A DNA stretch of 64,000 nucleotides from Proteus terrae subsp. cibarius (GTDB lineage: Bacteria > Pseudomonadota > Gammaproteobacteria > Enterobacterales > Enterobacteriaceae). The notes under the pieces were generated by a model, which saw only the letters and a program-made list of their open reading frames with translations, did no database searches and was not told the DNA's origin. The translations under genes were made by a program, and so were the position numbers. Positions 46,687-56,315 of the stretch are shown here, in pieces. Each line of letters starts with the position of its first letter. Position 1 is the first letter of the stretch. The stretch covers positions 558,001 to 622,000 of the forward strand of contig NZ_CP047349.1 in the NCBI RefSeq assembly GCF_011045835.1, in the 5' to 3' direction.

Positions 46687-47268
46687 ATGAACGAATTACG
46701 CATAGGGTTAGTTTCTGTTTCTGATCGCGCATCAAGTGGGGTTTATGAAGATAAAGGCTTACCCGCTTTAGAAGCTTGGCTAAAAGCTGCATTAACAACG
46801 CCTTTTCATATCGAATCACGTTTAATTCCTGACGAACAACTCATGATTGAACAAACACTTTGTGAGCTTGTTGATGAAGTTGGTTGTCATTTAGTGTTAA
46901 CAACTGGGGGAACCGGGCCTGCTCGCCGTGATGTCACTCCTGATGCTACATTGGCTATTGCAGACAGAGAAATGCCTGGTTTTGGCGAACAAATGCGCCA
47001 AATTAGTCTGAAATTTGTGCCTACGGCTATTTTATCTCGCCAAGTTGGTGTTATCCGTAACCAAGCGTTAATTCTAAATCTGCCGGGGCAACCTAAAGCC
47101 ATCGCAGAAACACTGGAAGGATTAAAAGATAATGACGGTAATGTAATTGTTAGCGGTATTTTTGCCAGTGTGCCGTACTGTATTCAACTGCTTGATGGCC
47201 CTTATGTTGAAACAAATGAAGCTATTGTTGCTGCTTTTAGACCTAAATCAGCTCGCCGTTCTACTTGA
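46687..47268 (+). CDS. mogA: MogA, molybdopterin adenylyltransferase
   Basis: 193-aa enzyme that adenylates molybdopterin before molybdenum insertion. The start at 46687 (MNELRIGLVSVSDRAS) is preceded by TGAGG; four upstream codons are dropped because E. coli MogA starts here. The MPT-binding loop TTGGTGPARRDVTPDATL and the REMPGFGEQMRQISLKF and LPGQPKAI segments are diagnostic. It stands between the Sel1 gene and dnaK. Confidence 0.95.
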   Translation: MNELRIGLVSVSDRASSGVYEDKGLPALEAWLKAALTTPFHIESRLIPDEQLMIEQTLCELVDEVGCHLVLTTGGTGPARRDVTPDATLAIADREMPGFGEQMRQISLKFVPTAILSRQVGVIRNQALILNLPGQPKAIAETLEGLKDNDGNVIVSGIFASVPYCIQLLDGPYVETNEAIVAAFRPKSARRST

Positions 47269-47758
47269 GAATAAATAATGTAAAAGGTTATTTTTGTCAT
47301 CAAACTTCTGGCTAGGAAATGTTCTGACTTTGTTTGGATAACTCAAAGGTAACCTTATATTTATTTGATATTTTTATTATAAAAATTAAAAAATGTTATT
47401 TTTCAATTGATTATGAACTTATTTTAAGCTTGCTCTTAAAAAAGTATTTCAGATAAATCATAATGCTATTTGGAGATGGTCTAACGCCATGAAAAATAAC
47501 ATTTTTTAATCCTCTCTTTATTCTCAGACACAAGTTTTTCGCATTTTTTGCATTTTTTTTCATTATTCCCCTTGATGAATGTATTTATGACCCCATCTAC
47601 TTTTGCAACTGCAATTACCACTATTGAGTTGCGTTGATTTTATATCCGCTTTGAGATGATGTTGTTAAGTCTATTAATTTGTGACTTGAAAAATGAATAT
47701 TCATCCTCATATAGATTGGTAGTCAAATTGATAAAGAATTCTCTTTGGAGGCGTTTAA
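47269..47758 (+). promoter_or_regulatory. Intergenic region mogA-dnaK with a sigma-32 heat-shock promoter
   Basis: 490 bp without a gene. A sigma-32 promoter is clear: -35 CTTGATG at 47571-47577 and -10 CCCCATCT at 47591-47598, 13 bp apart; the stretch CCCCTTGATGA ... GACCCCAT closely matches E. coli dnaK P1. It predicts a 5' leader of about 150 nt. The rest is AT-rich, with nothing else I can support. Confidence 0.85.
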
Positions 47759-49684
47759 ATGGGTAAAATTATTGGTATTGACCTGGGTACAACTAACTCT
47801 TGTGTTGCTGTAATGGATGGCAAAAATGCCCGGGTTATTGAAAACGCAGAAGGTGATCGCACAACACCTTCAATCGTTGCTTATGCACAAGATGGTGAAA
47901 TCTTAGTTGGTCAACCTGCAAAACGTCAGGCTGTGACTAACCCACAAAATACTTTATTTGCCATCAAACGTTTAATTGGTCGTCGCTTTGAAGATGATGA
48001 AGTTCAGCGTGACGTAGCTATCATGCCTTACAAAATTGTAAATGCTGATAACGGTGATGCTTGGATTGAAGTGCGTAACGACAAAATGGCTCCACCACAA
48101 GTATCTGCTGAAGTCCTGAAAAAAATGAAGAAAACAGCAGAAGACTATTTAGGTGAAGCAGTTACTGAAGCAGTTATTACTGTTCCTGCTTACTTTAACG
48201 ATGCTCAACGTCAAGCAACTAAAGATGCGGGTCGTATCGCAGGTCTTGAAGTTAAACGTATTATTAACGAACCAACTGCGGCTGCTCTGGCTTACGGCTT
48301 AGATCGTGAAGTGGGCAACCGTACTATCGCAGTTTACGACTTAGGTGGTGGTACATTCGATATCTCTATCATCGAAATTGATGAAGTTGATGGCGAAAAA
48401 ACTTATGAAGTTCTGTCAACCAATGGTGATACTCACTTAGGTGGTGAAGACTTCGATAGCCGTTTAATTAACTACTTAGTTGATGAATTTAAGAAAGAGC
48501 AAGGCATTGATCTGCGTAACGATCCATTAGCAATGCAACGTCTGAAAGAAGCTGCAGAAAAAGCGAAAATCGAATTATCTTCTGCACAACAAACAGATGT
48601 TAACTTGCCATATGTCACTGCAGATGCGACAGGCCCTAAACACTTAAATATCAAAGTTACTCGTGCAAAACTGGAATCTTTAGTTGAAGATTTAGTTAAA
48701 CGTTCAATGGAACCAGTACGTGTTGCATTAGAAGATGCTGGCCTGAAAGTTAGCGAAATTAACGACGTCATTCTGGTTGGTGGTCAAACTCGTATGCCAA
48801 TGGTTCAAAAAACCGTTGCTGATTTCTTTGGTAAAGAGCCACGTAAAGACGTTAACCCAGATGAAGCTGTTGCAATGGGTGCGGCTGTTCAAGGTGGTGT
48901 ATTAGCAGGTGATGTTAAAGACGTTCTGTTACTTGACGTAACACCACTGTCTTTAGGTATCGAAACAATGGGTGGTGTAATGACTTCCCTGATCGGAAAA
49001 AATACCACAATCCCAACTAAACATAGCCAAGTGTTCTCTACCGCAGAAGATAACCAATCTGCTGTAACTATTCACGTATTACAGGGTGAACGTAAACGTG
49101 CAAGTGATAACAAATCACTGGGTCAGTTTAACTTAGATGGTATTCAAGCGGCACCACGCGGTATGCCACAAATCGAAGTGACTTTTGATATCGATGCTGA
49201 TGGTATTTTGCATGTATCAGCTAAAGATAAAAACAGTGGTCGTGAGCAAAACATCACAATCAAAGCTTCTTCTGGTTTAAATGAAGATGAAATCCAAAAA
49301 ATGGTTCGTGATGCAGAAGCAAACGCAGAAGCTGACCGTAAGTTTGAAGAGTTAGTACAAACTCGTAACCAAGCTGACCAATTAGTTCACGGCACTCGTA
49401 AACAAATTGAAGAAGCGGGCGATAAATTACCAGCGAACGATAAAGAAGCTATCGAAAAAGCGGTAAGCGAGTTAGAAATTGCTTCTAAAGGCGAAGATAA
49501 AGACGCTATTGAAGCAAAAATTAAAACATTAGTTGAAGCTTCTGAAAAACTGCTAGAAATCGCACAACAACAAGCTCAAGCTGGTGCAGCAGGTAATGCT
49601 GCAGGCGCGGATGCAAGTGCAAAGAAAGATGATGACGTTGTCGATGCAGAATTTGAAGAAGTTGACGGCAAAGACAAGAAATAA
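47759..49684 (+). CDS. dnaK: DnaK, Hsp70 chaperone
   Basis: 641-aa Hsp70 that folds and refolds proteins with DnaJ and GrpE. The ATPase domain shows [16 protein letters not shown], the phosphate-2 motif [15 protein letters not shown], and [12 protein letters not shown]. The linker [19 protein letters not shown] leads to the substrate domain; the lid ends with the Ala/Gln-rich stretch and an acidic tail ([11 protein letters not shown]). A strong GGAGG ribosome site precedes it. First gene of the heat-shock operon dnaK-dnaJ. Confidence 0.99.
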   Translation: MGKIIGIDLGTTNSCVAVMDGKNARVIENAEGDRTTPSIVAYAQDGEILVGQPAKRQAVTNPQNTLFAIKRLIGRRFEDDEVQRDVAIMPYKIVNADNGDAWIEVRNDKMAPPQVSAEVLKKMKKTAEDYLGEAVTEAVITVPAYFNDAQRQATKDAGRIAGLEVKRIINEPTAAALAYGLDREVGNRTIAVYDLGGGTFDISIIEIDEVDGEKTYEVLSTNGDTHLGGEDFDSRLINYLVDEFKKEQGIDLRNDPLAMQRLKEAAEKAKIELSSAQQTDVNLPYVTADATGPKHLNIKVTRAKLESLVEDLVKRSMEPVRVALEDAGLKVSEINDVILVGGQTRMPMVQKTVADFFGKEPRKDVNPDEAVAMGAAVQGGVLAGDVKDVLLLDVTPLSLGIETMGGVMTSLIGKNTTIPTKHSQVFSTAEDNQSAVTIHVLQGERKRASDNKSLGQFNLDGIQAAPRGMPQIEVTFDIDADGILHVSAKDKNSGREQNITIKASSGLNEDEIQKMVRDAEANAEADRKFEELVQTRNQADQLVHGTRKQIEEAGDKLPANDKEAIEKAVSELEIASKGEDKDAIEAKIKTLVEASEKLLEIAQQQAQAGAAGNAAGADASAKKDDDVVDAEFEEVDGKDKK

Positions 49685-49701
49685 TGCCCTTAACGGGCCG
49701 C

Positions 49702-49766
49702 GGTAACTCACCTGTGAATAGTTACTGATACCGAACACGGGCGTCGAGGAAACTCAACGCCCGTGT
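49702..49766 (+). other. Hairpins between dnaK and dnaJ
   Basis: GTAACT (49703-49708) can pair with AGTTAC about 15 bp on, and ACACGGGCGT (49735-49744) pairs perfectly with ACGCCCGTGT (49757-49766). No T run follows, so these are more likely RNA-stability or partial-termination elements that lower dnaJ expression relative to dnaK. Confidence 0.6.
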
Positions 49767-49789
49767 GCTTATGTCAAGGGTAATCTAGA

Positions 49790-50929
49790 ATGGCGAAAAG
49801 AGATTTTTACGAAGTACTCGGTTTAAGTAAAACTGCCGACGAAAAAGAAATTAAGCGTGCATATAAGCGTTTAGCAATGAAATATCACCCAGACCGAAAT
49901 CAAGGTGATAAAGACTCAGAAGCAAAATTCAAAGAAATCAAAGAAGCTTATGAGATCTTAAGTGATGCTCAAAAGCGTGCTGCTTATGATCAATATGGTC
50001 ATGCGGCATTTGAACAAGGTGGATTTGGTGGTCAAGGTGGCGGCGGCTTTGGTGGTGGCGCTGACTTTGGTGATATCTTTGGTGATGTATTTGGCGATAT
50101 TTTTGGTGGTGGTCGCCGTCAACAACGCGCAGCGCGTGGTTCTGACTTACAATACAACATGGATCTAACGCTTGAAGAAGCGGTTCGTGGTGTTGCTAAA
50201 GAAATTCGTATACCTACACTAGAAACATGCGACAAATGTCATGGTAGCGGTGCTAAAGAAGGTACATCAGCAGAAACATGTTCTACTTGTCATGGTGCTG
50301 GTCAGGTTCATTTACGTCAAGGTTTCTTCACTGTACAGCAGGCATGTCCAACTTGTCATGGTCGCGGTAAAGTGATTAAAGAGCCTTGCTCTAAATGTCA
50401 TGGTGATGGTCGTGTTGAACGCTCTAAAACGCTATCTGTCAAAATTCCAGCTGGTGTTGATACAGGCGACCGTATTCGCTTAAGCGGCGAAGGTGAAGCC
50501 GGTGAAAACGGTGCACCAGCAGGCGATTTATACGTACAGGTTCATGTTCGCCAGCATCATATTTTTGAACGTGATGGCAACAACCTTTACTGTGAAGTTC
50601 CTATTAACTTCGCTATTGCTGCTTTGGGCGGTGAAATTGAAGTCCCAACACTTGATGGCCGTGTGAAACTTAAAATTCCAGCAGAAACACAAACTGGGAA
50701 AATGTTCCGCATGAAAGGCAAAGGTGTTAAATCAGTACGCAGTAGCAGTATTGGTGACTTAATGTGTCGCGTTGTAGTTGAAACACCTGTTAAACTCAAT
50801 GAGAAACAAAAAGAGTTAATGCAACAACTGGGTGAATCATTCGGTGGCAAGAGTGGAGAGAAAAATACCCCTCGCTCTAAAAGTTTCTTAGATGGTGTGA
50901 AAAAATTCTTTGATGATTTAACCAAATAA
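49790..50929 (+). CDS. dnaJ: DnaJ, Hsp40 co-chaperone
   Basis: 379 aa. J-domain with the HPD motif in [12 protein letters not shown] (residues about 31-42), then a Gly/Phe-rich region ([20 protein letters not shown]), a zinc-binding domain with four CxxCxGxG repeats ([32 protein letters not shown]), and the C-terminal substrate domain. It stimulates DnaK ATPase and delivers clients. Second gene of the operon, followed by a strong terminator. Confidence 0.99.
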   Translation: MAKRDFYEVLGLSKTADEKEIKRAYKRLAMKYHPDRNQGDKDSEAKFKEIKEAYEILSDAQKRAAYDQYGHAAFEQGGFGGQGGGGFGGGADFGDIFGDVFGDIFGGGRRQQRAARGSDLQYNMDLTLEEAVRGVAKEIRIPTLETCDKCHGSGAKEGTSAETCSTCHGAGQVHLRQGFFTVQQACPTCHGRGKVIKEPCSKCHGDGRVERSKTLSVKIPAGVDTGDRIRLSGEGEAGENGAPAGDLYVQVHVRQHHIFERDGNNLYCEVPINFAIAALGGEIEVPTLDGRVKLKIPAETQTGKMFRMKGKGVKSVRSSSIGDLMCRVVVETPVKLNEKQKELMQQLGESFGGKSGEKNTPRSKSFLDGVKKFFDDLTK

Positions 50930-50946
50930 TTTTTCTTATCACCTTC

Positions 50947-50985
50947 AAAAAAGCCTGATGATAAAGACTGTCATCAGGCTTTTTT
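50947..50985. terminator. Bidirectional terminator after dnaJ
   Basis: 15-bp perfect stem, AAAAAAGCCTGATGA (50947-50961) with TCATCAGGCTTTTTT (50971-50985). Shared with the convergent EamA gene. Confidence 0.93.
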
Positions 50986-51005
50986 ATTTGAAGGGTAATT
51001 CATAT

Positions 51006-51851
51006 TTATCCTATCTTGATAGCAACAATACCCGCTAAAATCACTAAACACGCCAATAGCTGTTTACGGTTAAATTGCTCTTTTAACAGATAGACAGATA
51101 AGATCATGGCAAATAACACGCTGGTTTCTCTTAAAGCCGCCACAAGTACGATTGAAGCATGACTCATCGCCCATATCACTATGCCATAGCTTACCAATTG
51201 CATGATCCCGCCCCAAAATGCGGGTTTCCAATAATCTTTTATTTTGGTTTTTAAATGTTGGCGATAACGAAGCCAAGCAAGTAAATACATTGCAACACCA
51301 TTTAAAAAGAAGAGCCATAAAATATAAGCAAAAGGTGTTTCACCTACACGAGAGCCATTACCATCAGATAGGGTATAGCTTGCGGTAAATAATGCGGTAA
51401 GCAGCGCAAAAAAGAGTGCATCTTTACGTAAATTAAACTCTGCTATTTTCCTACTGCGTGAGATAAGGATAATACCTAAAATGATAAATAAAATACCTAG
51501 CAAGCCAGCTATTGGTAGTGTTTCATGGAAGAGAAAGAAGCCAAGAAAAGCGGTCATTAATGGCGCACTACCGCGAGAGATAGGATAAACCTGATTAAAA
51601 TCAGCTAAGGTATAACAACGACTTAAAGAGAGTGTATAACCAATATGAAATAAAACAGAAAGAGCAAGCCATTTCCATGCACCAACATCAGGTAGCCCAA
51701 CCCAAAACAGGGTGGGGATTGTTACAACACCAGAAAAGAAAGTTAGTAACGAGATCCCTAAAAATCGATCATTGCCTACTTTAACCAATGCATTCCAACA
51801 TGCATGAAAGATAGCTGCAAATAAAACGGCAATAAAAACAGTAATCGACAT
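51006..51851 (-). CDS. EamA/DMT-family transporter
   Basis: 281-aa membrane protein of the drug/metabolite transporter superfamily with ten predicted helices in two EamA halves. The start at 51851 (MSITVFIAVLFAAIFHACWN) gives the typical first helix; 18 upstream codons are open but polar and unsupported. Half one ends with LPIAGLLGILFIILGIILIS, half two with LLACLVILAGIVAIKIG; conserved HACWNALVK and ISRGSAPLMTAFLGFFLF are seen. Substrate unknown. It lies between dnaJ and nhaA, where E. coli has no such gene, so it is an accessory insertion relative to that order. Confidence 0.88.
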   Translation of the reverse strand: MSITVFIAVLFAAIFHACWNALVKVGNDRFLGISLLTFFSGVVTIPTLFWVGLPDVGAWKWLALSVLFHIGYTLSLSRCYTLADFNQVYPISRGSAPLMTAFLGFFLFHETLPIAGLLGILFIILGIILISRSRKIAEFNLRKDALFFALLTALFTASYTLSDGNGSRVGETPFAYILWLFFLNGVAMYLLAWLRYRQHLKTKIKDYWKPAFWGGIMQLVSYGIVIWAMSHASIVLVAALRETSVLFAMILSVYLLKEQFNRKQLLACLVILAGIVAIKIG

Positions 51852-52291
51852 ATTGATAGAAACCTTAATATGGAAAGGGTAATTTTTTATAAAACAATAA
51901 CACAATGGTTAAAGAGTGAATACGTTACTATTTTTTATCATCTGAGCTTATTTAAAGCGTGAGGAAACAGAGCTAGATTATTTTCAGTAATGAAAATTGA
52001 TATGTTTGACCTATTTTATCGATTGTGAGTAATTATCAAAAAAGAGGCTTGTTTTTACTGATTTGTAATAAAAGTCCTTTTTATTCAGTGTGTTGATTTC
52101 TATTGTTTAAATTATCCTTCTTTTTATCTCATTGAAGGATCATGTCGATAAATTGATATTATTCATCTTGTTTTTCTTGATATTTCTTTAACTAATCGAA
52201 TAATTCGAGTGATTATCCATAAATAATCTGATTTTTACGAATCCATGATTAGCATATTATTAACAAGATTAGTGATTCTGAGGTTAATATT
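51852..52291. promoter_or_regulatory. Upstream region of nhaA with a palindrome
   Basis: About 440 bp without a gene. A perfect 13-bp palindrome TCGAATAATTCGA occurs at 52196-52208, 83 bp before the nhaA start. NhaR, encoded just downstream of nhaA, is a LysR regulator activating nhaA in response to sodium; this palindrome is a candidate operator, by position only. A TTTACG ... TATTAT pair near 52235-52256 may be the promoter. Confidence 0.45.
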
Positions 52292-53470
52292 ATGACGGCA
52301 ATTATTAGACAATTTTTGAGATTAGAGGCATCAGGCGGTATTCTTCTGATTATTGCTGCTATTATCGCATTGATTATGGCGAATACACCTCTAAGTGCTT
52401 TGTATAATGAGTTTTTATCTATTCCTATCATGATCAAATTCGGAGCATTCGAACTTGATAAACCATTATTACTTTGGGTAAACGATGCCTTAATGGCGAT
52501 CTTTTTCTTAGTGGTAGGATTGGAAGTTAAACGTGAATTAAAAGAAGGCTCTTTGGCTCAGCGTGATAGAGCTATTTTCCCAGCGATAGCCGCTGTGGGG
52601 GGCATGTTAGCTCCGGCATTGGTTTATTTGATGTTCAATAGTACTGATGCTATTGGGCAGCAAGGGTGGGCAATTCCTGCGGCAACAGACATTGCTTTTG
52701 CCCTGGGTGTTATGGCGTTACTTGGCAAGCGAGTTCCTGTTGAACTAAAGGTCTTCTTATTAGCATTAGCTATTATTGATGACTTAGGTGTCATCGTTAT
52801 TATTGCGCTCTTTTATTCAAAGAGTATTGCATTAATGCCTCTTGCTTTGGCGGGGTTGATAGTGATTGCTCTGGGCATAATGAACTGGCGTAAAGTCGGC
52901 AATACTGCGGCTTATTTAATTCTTGGATTCATCTTATGGGTGTGTGTTTTAAAATCAGGAATTCATGCAACGATTGCGGGTGTGATTGTTGGATTCCTTA
53001 TCCCATTAAGAAATAAAGAGGGGGATTCTCCTTCTGAAGAATTAGAGCATGTGTTGCACCCTTGGGTTGCCTATTTTATTTTACCGCTGTTCGCATTTAG
53101 TAATGCAGGGGTTTCTTTAAATGGCGTAACGCTTGATGGTATGTTGTCTGCCTTACCGTTAGGTATCGCGTTAGGTCTATTTTTGGGTAAGCCGATTGGA
53201 ATTTTCCTCTTTAGTTGGGTTTCGGTAAAACTAGGCATTGCAAAATTACCAGATGCGATTAACCTTAAACAAATATTTGCAGTGTCTGTGCTATGTGGTA
53301 TCGGTTTTACTATGTCTATCTTTATCGCGGGATTAGCATTCGATGGTGCAGATGGAGCTTATAATACCTACGCTAAGCTTGGTATTTTAGTAGGCTCAAC
53401 GGTAGCCGCTGTTGTGGGATATTTGTTGCTTCGCTCTGTTTTACCGAAGTTAAAAACGAAGTCAATATAG
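52292..53470 (+). CDS. nhaA: NhaA, Na+/H+ antiporter
   Basis: 392-aa inner-membrane antiporter that exports Na+ in exchange for 2 H+ and sets pH and sodium tolerance. The two cation-binding Asp residues are in [19 protein letters not shown]. Other family stretches: [55 protein letters not shown] and [20 protein letters not shown] precedes the start. A strong hairpin separates it from nhaR. Confidence 0.97.
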   Translation: MTAIIRQFLRLEASGGILLIIAAIIALIMANTPLSALYNEFLSIPIMIKFGAFELDKPLLLWVNDALMAIFFLVVGLEVKRELKEGSLAQRDRAIFPAIAAVGGMLAPALVYLMFNSTDAIGQQGWAIPAATDIAFALGVMALLGKRVPVELKVFLLALAIIDDLGVIVIIALFYSKSIALMPLALAGLIVIALGIMNWRKVGNTAAYLILGFILWVCVLKSGIHATIAGVIVGFLIPLRNKEGDSPSEELEHVLHPWVAYFILPLFAFSNAGVSLNGVTLDGMLSALPLGIALGLFLGKPIGIFLFSWVSVKLGIAKLPDAINLKQIFAVSVLCGIGFTMSIFIAGLAFDGADGAYNTYAKLGILVGSTVAAVVGYLLLRSVLPKLKTKSI

Positions 53471-53528
53471 GGAAATTTATTACGGACTTGAGTTTCTCAA
53501 CACAATAAATACCGAGCTATATATTTAA

Positions 53529-53569
53529 ACCTACGGTGCAATACGATGTATTGTGCCGTAGGTGTTTTT
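53529..53569 (+). terminator. Terminator after nhaA
   Basis: ACCTACGGTGCAATA (53529-53543) pairs with TATTGTGCCGTAGGT (53549-53563); two G-U pairs interrupt an otherwise perfect 15-bp stem, and GTTTTTA follows. Confidence 0.9.
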
Positions 53570-53660
53570 ATGAGGATTGGATGCAAGGAAAGCCAATCGC
53601 AAACTAATGCGTTATTACATAGTCTGTGTTTGAAGCACAGAAGTTGAAAGGAAGATAACT

Positions 53661-54581
53661 ATGCGGGTGTCACATCTCAACTTTAATCATCTTTATTATT
53701 TTTGGCATGTGTGTAAAGAAGGCTCTGTTGTGGGTGCAGCGCAAGCGCTGTATCTGACACCTCAGACAATTACAGGGCAAATTAAAGCATTAGAAGAAAG
53801 ATTAGGTGGCAAACTATTTAAACGCCAAGGAAGAGGATTAGTTCCGTCAGAATTGGGTCAGCTCATTTTTCGTTATGCTGATAAAATGTTTATGCTCAGC
53901 CAAGAAATGCTGGATATCGTCAACTACAGTCGTGAATCGAACTTATTGTTTGATGTTGGTGTTGCGGATGCATTATCTAAACAATTAGTCAGTCGTGTAT
54001 TAGAAACGGCTGTTATTGATAATGAGCAAATCCACTTGCGCTGTTTTGAATCGACTCATGAACTATTACTCGAACAATTAAGTCAGCATAAGTTGGATAT
54101 GATCCTATCCGATTGCCCTGTGGATTCGTCACAACAAGAAGGTCTGTTCTCTGTAAAACTTGGCGAATGTAATATGAGCTTTTTTTGCAGTCATCCTCTT
54201 CCTGAAAAACCGTTTCCTGAATGTTTAGAAGAGCGAAAGCTCCTCATTCCGGGCCGTCGATATATGCTAGGTCGCCATTTATTAACATGGATACGTAACA
54301 AAAACCTTCAAGTGGAAATACTGGGTGAGTTTGATGATGCGGCATTAATGAAAGCATTTGGCTTAAATTATAATGCTATCTTTGTAGCACCATCACTGTA
54401 TACCGATGAAACTTTTGCTCATAGTAATATCGAAGAGATTGGAATGCTTGATACGGTAAAAGAAGAGTACTACGCGATTTTTGCAGAGCGAATGATCCAA
54501 CATCCAGCCGTTCAACGTGTTTGTAATACCGACTTTTCAGAACTCTTTAATGGAGACAAGATGAGTGTTGCAAACCCATAA
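53661..54581 (+). CDS. nhaR: NhaR, LysR-type activator of nhaA
   Basis: 306-aa LysR regulator that activates nhaA in response to Na+ and, in E. coli, other genes such as osmC and pgaABCD. The N-terminal helix-turn-helix is [20 protein letters not shown] followed by [20 protein letters not shown]. The effector domain contains [37 protein letters not shown] and [22 protein letters not shown] precedes the start. Partner of the nhaA gene upstream. Confidence 0.97.
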   Translation: MRVSHLNFNHLYYFWHVCKEGSVVGAAQALYLTPQTITGQIKALEERLGGKLFKRQGRGLVPSELGQLIFRYADKMFMLSQEMLDIVNYSRESNLLFDVGVADALSKQLVSRVLETAVIDNEQIHLRCFESTHELLLEQLSQHKLDMILSDCPVDSSQQEGLFSVKLGECNMSFFCSHPLPEKPFPECLEERKLLIPGRRYMLGRHLLTWIRNKNLQVEILGEFDDAALMKAFGLNYNAIFVAPSLYTDETFAHSNIEEIGMLDTVKEEYYAIFAERMIQHPAVQRVCNTDFSELFNGDKMSVANP

Positions 54582-54608
54582 GTGGGTTGTGATTAAAAAG
54601 CAGAAAAC

Positions 54609-54634
54609 AAAAAACCGGCATAAGCCGGTTTTTT
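54609..54634. terminator. Bidirectional terminator between nhaR and rpsT
   Basis: AAAAAACCGGC (54609-54619) pairs with GCCGGTTTTTT (54624-54634), loop ATAA. Confidence 0.93.
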
Positions 54635-54653
54635 ATAACACAAGAAAGCAATA

Positions 54654-54914
54654 TTACATTGCTTTGATTTGTGCTTGCAGATTAGCTTTATGACGTGCAG
54701 CTTTATTCTTGTGAATTAAGCCTTTAGTTGCCTGGCGGTCAACAAGTGGTTGCATGTCATTAAATGCTTTTTGTGCTGCTTCTTTATCACCTGAAGCAAT
54801 TGCTGCGTATACTTTTTTGATGTAAGTACGCATCATAGAACGACGGCTTGCGTTGTGCTGACGACGCTTTTCAGACTGAACCGCACGTTTCTTAGCTGAT
54901 TTGATATTAGCCAA
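54654..54914 (-). CDS. rpsT: Ribosomal protein S20
   Basis: 86-aa basic protein of the 30S subunit, binding the 5' domain and helix 44 of 16S rRNA. The sequence begins [20 protein letters not shown] and includes [20 protein letters not shown], both diagnostic. It is convergent with nhaR and divergent from ribF, the same arrangement as in E. coli. Confidence 0.98.
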   Translation of the reverse strand: MANIKSAKKRAVQSEKRRQHNASRRSMMRTYIKKVYAAIASGDKEAAQKAFNDMQPLVDRQATKGLIHKNKAARHKANLQAQIKAM

Positions 54915-55344
54915 GTTCCAACTCCCAAATATATTCTAGCGAGGACAAATACAAAGGTGAAGGAATATGCCTTTTCAACCTAAGTTTGTCAATGGATTTA
55001 TACAAAATTAGCGTCGTTGTACGCGACACTTGTTTCGTTGTGATGGCGCAAGATTTTATCAGTTAAGACGGGTAGAATACAGTCTTTTGAGTGAAAAAAT
55101 CATCAAAATCGTGTATATGAGTAATAAATAATAGATTCTAATAGGATCTATGATGGATTTTATGCGGTTTTATAACCAAGAAGTGAGTGATAGTCCATTT
55201 TTGTTTGATGTGAGCAATCAAATTTAAGAATAACAGTGTATCGACTTGTCGAGATATTACTCATCAATAAACATTGATATATTGGGTTACTCTCAAGCCT
55301 TTGACAAGGTATAATCCAATAATTTCCACGGTATTGAGCCAGTT
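54915..55344. promoter_or_regulatory. Divergent promoter region rpsT-ribF
   Basis: 430 bp without a gene. A consensus TATAAT at 55310-55315 lies 29 bp before the ribF start with a weak TTACTC -35 at 17 bp spacing (55287-55292), and is the probable ribF-operon promoter. An rpsT promoter must lie on the minus strand near 54950-55080, but I cannot place it firmly. Confidence 0.55.
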
Positions 55345-56286
55345 ATGGAGCTAATTCGCGGTATACAAAATATTAGAGCGCTACACCACGGTTGCGTTCT
55401 GACAATTGGGAATTTTGATGGTGTCCATAGAGGCCATCAGGCATTATTAAAACATTTGAAGCAAGAAGCGTCACAGCGAGGATTACCTACTGTTGTGATG
55501 ACATTTGAGCCTCAACCACTTGAGTTCTTTTTACCAGAAAAGGCACCAGCACGTCTGACTCGCTTACGAGATAAGATAAAGTATTTAGCTGAATGTGGTA
55601 TTGATTATCTTTTGTGTGTCAAGTTTGATAAACAATTTGCAGCGCAAACCCCAGAAGAGTTTGTTTCATCACTATTGGTGAATAAATTAGGGGTGAAGTT
55701 TCTTGCTATTGGCGATGATTTTCGCTTTGGCAAAAACCGTGAAGGTGATTTTCACTTTTTGCAACAAGCCGGTGCAAGATATGGATTTGAAGTCGCTAAT
55801 ACTGAAAGTTATTGCGATAAAGGATTGCGTATCAGTAGCACTGCGGTACGAGAAGCGTTACTCAATGATGATTTAGCCCTTGCTGAATCACTACTGGGTC
55901 ATCCTTACAGTGTTTGTGGGCGTGTTGTTCATGGTAATGAATTAGGTAGAACTATTGGTTTTCCGACAGCCAATATTCCTATGAAACGCTTAGTTGCACC
56001 CGTTAAAGGTGTTTATGCCGTTGATGTCTATTTATCAGATAATCAATCACCTTTACCTGGTGTGGCAAATATCGGAAGTCGTCCTACTGTACAAGGGAAG
56101 GGCGTACAATTAGAAGTTCATTTAATCGACGTTAATATGGATTTATATGGACGTCGTATTGATGTTGTGTTACGAAAGAAATTACGTAATGAACAGCGAT
56201 TTGCATCATTGGATGCATTAAAGCAGCAAATCGCAGATGATGTGGCTACTGCTAGGGATTTTTTATCGCAGCGGTCGGAGTCATAA
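55345..56286 (+). CDS. ribF: RibF, bifunctional riboflavin kinase / FMN adenylyltransferase
   Basis: 313-aa enzyme turning riboflavin to FMN and FMN to FAD. The N-terminal nucleotidyltransferase domain has TIGNFDGVHRGHQALL and the later RISSTAVREALL; the C-terminal kinase domain has GRTIGFPTANIPMKRLVAPV and GVANIGSRPTV. First gene of ribF-ileS-lspA-fkpB-ispH; the next gene begins 30 bp downstream. Confidence 0.97.
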   Translation: MELIRGIQNIRALHHGCVLTIGNFDGVHRGHQALLKHLKQEASQRGLPTVVMTFEPQPLEFFLPEKAPARLTRLRDKIKYLAECGIDYLLCVKFDKQFAAQTPEEFVSSLLVNKLGVKFLAIGDDFRFGKNREGDFHFLQQAGARYGFEVANTESYCDKGLRISSTAVREALLNDDLALAESLLGHPYSVCGRVVHGNELGRTIGFPTANIPMKRLVAPVKGVYAVDVYLSDNQSPLPGVANIGSRPTVQGKGVQLEVHLIDVNMDLYGRRIDVVLRKKLRNEQRFASLDALKQQIADDVATARDFLSQRSES

Positions 56287-56315
56287 ACTAGCGGAAAATT
56301 GGAACTGAGAATCGA

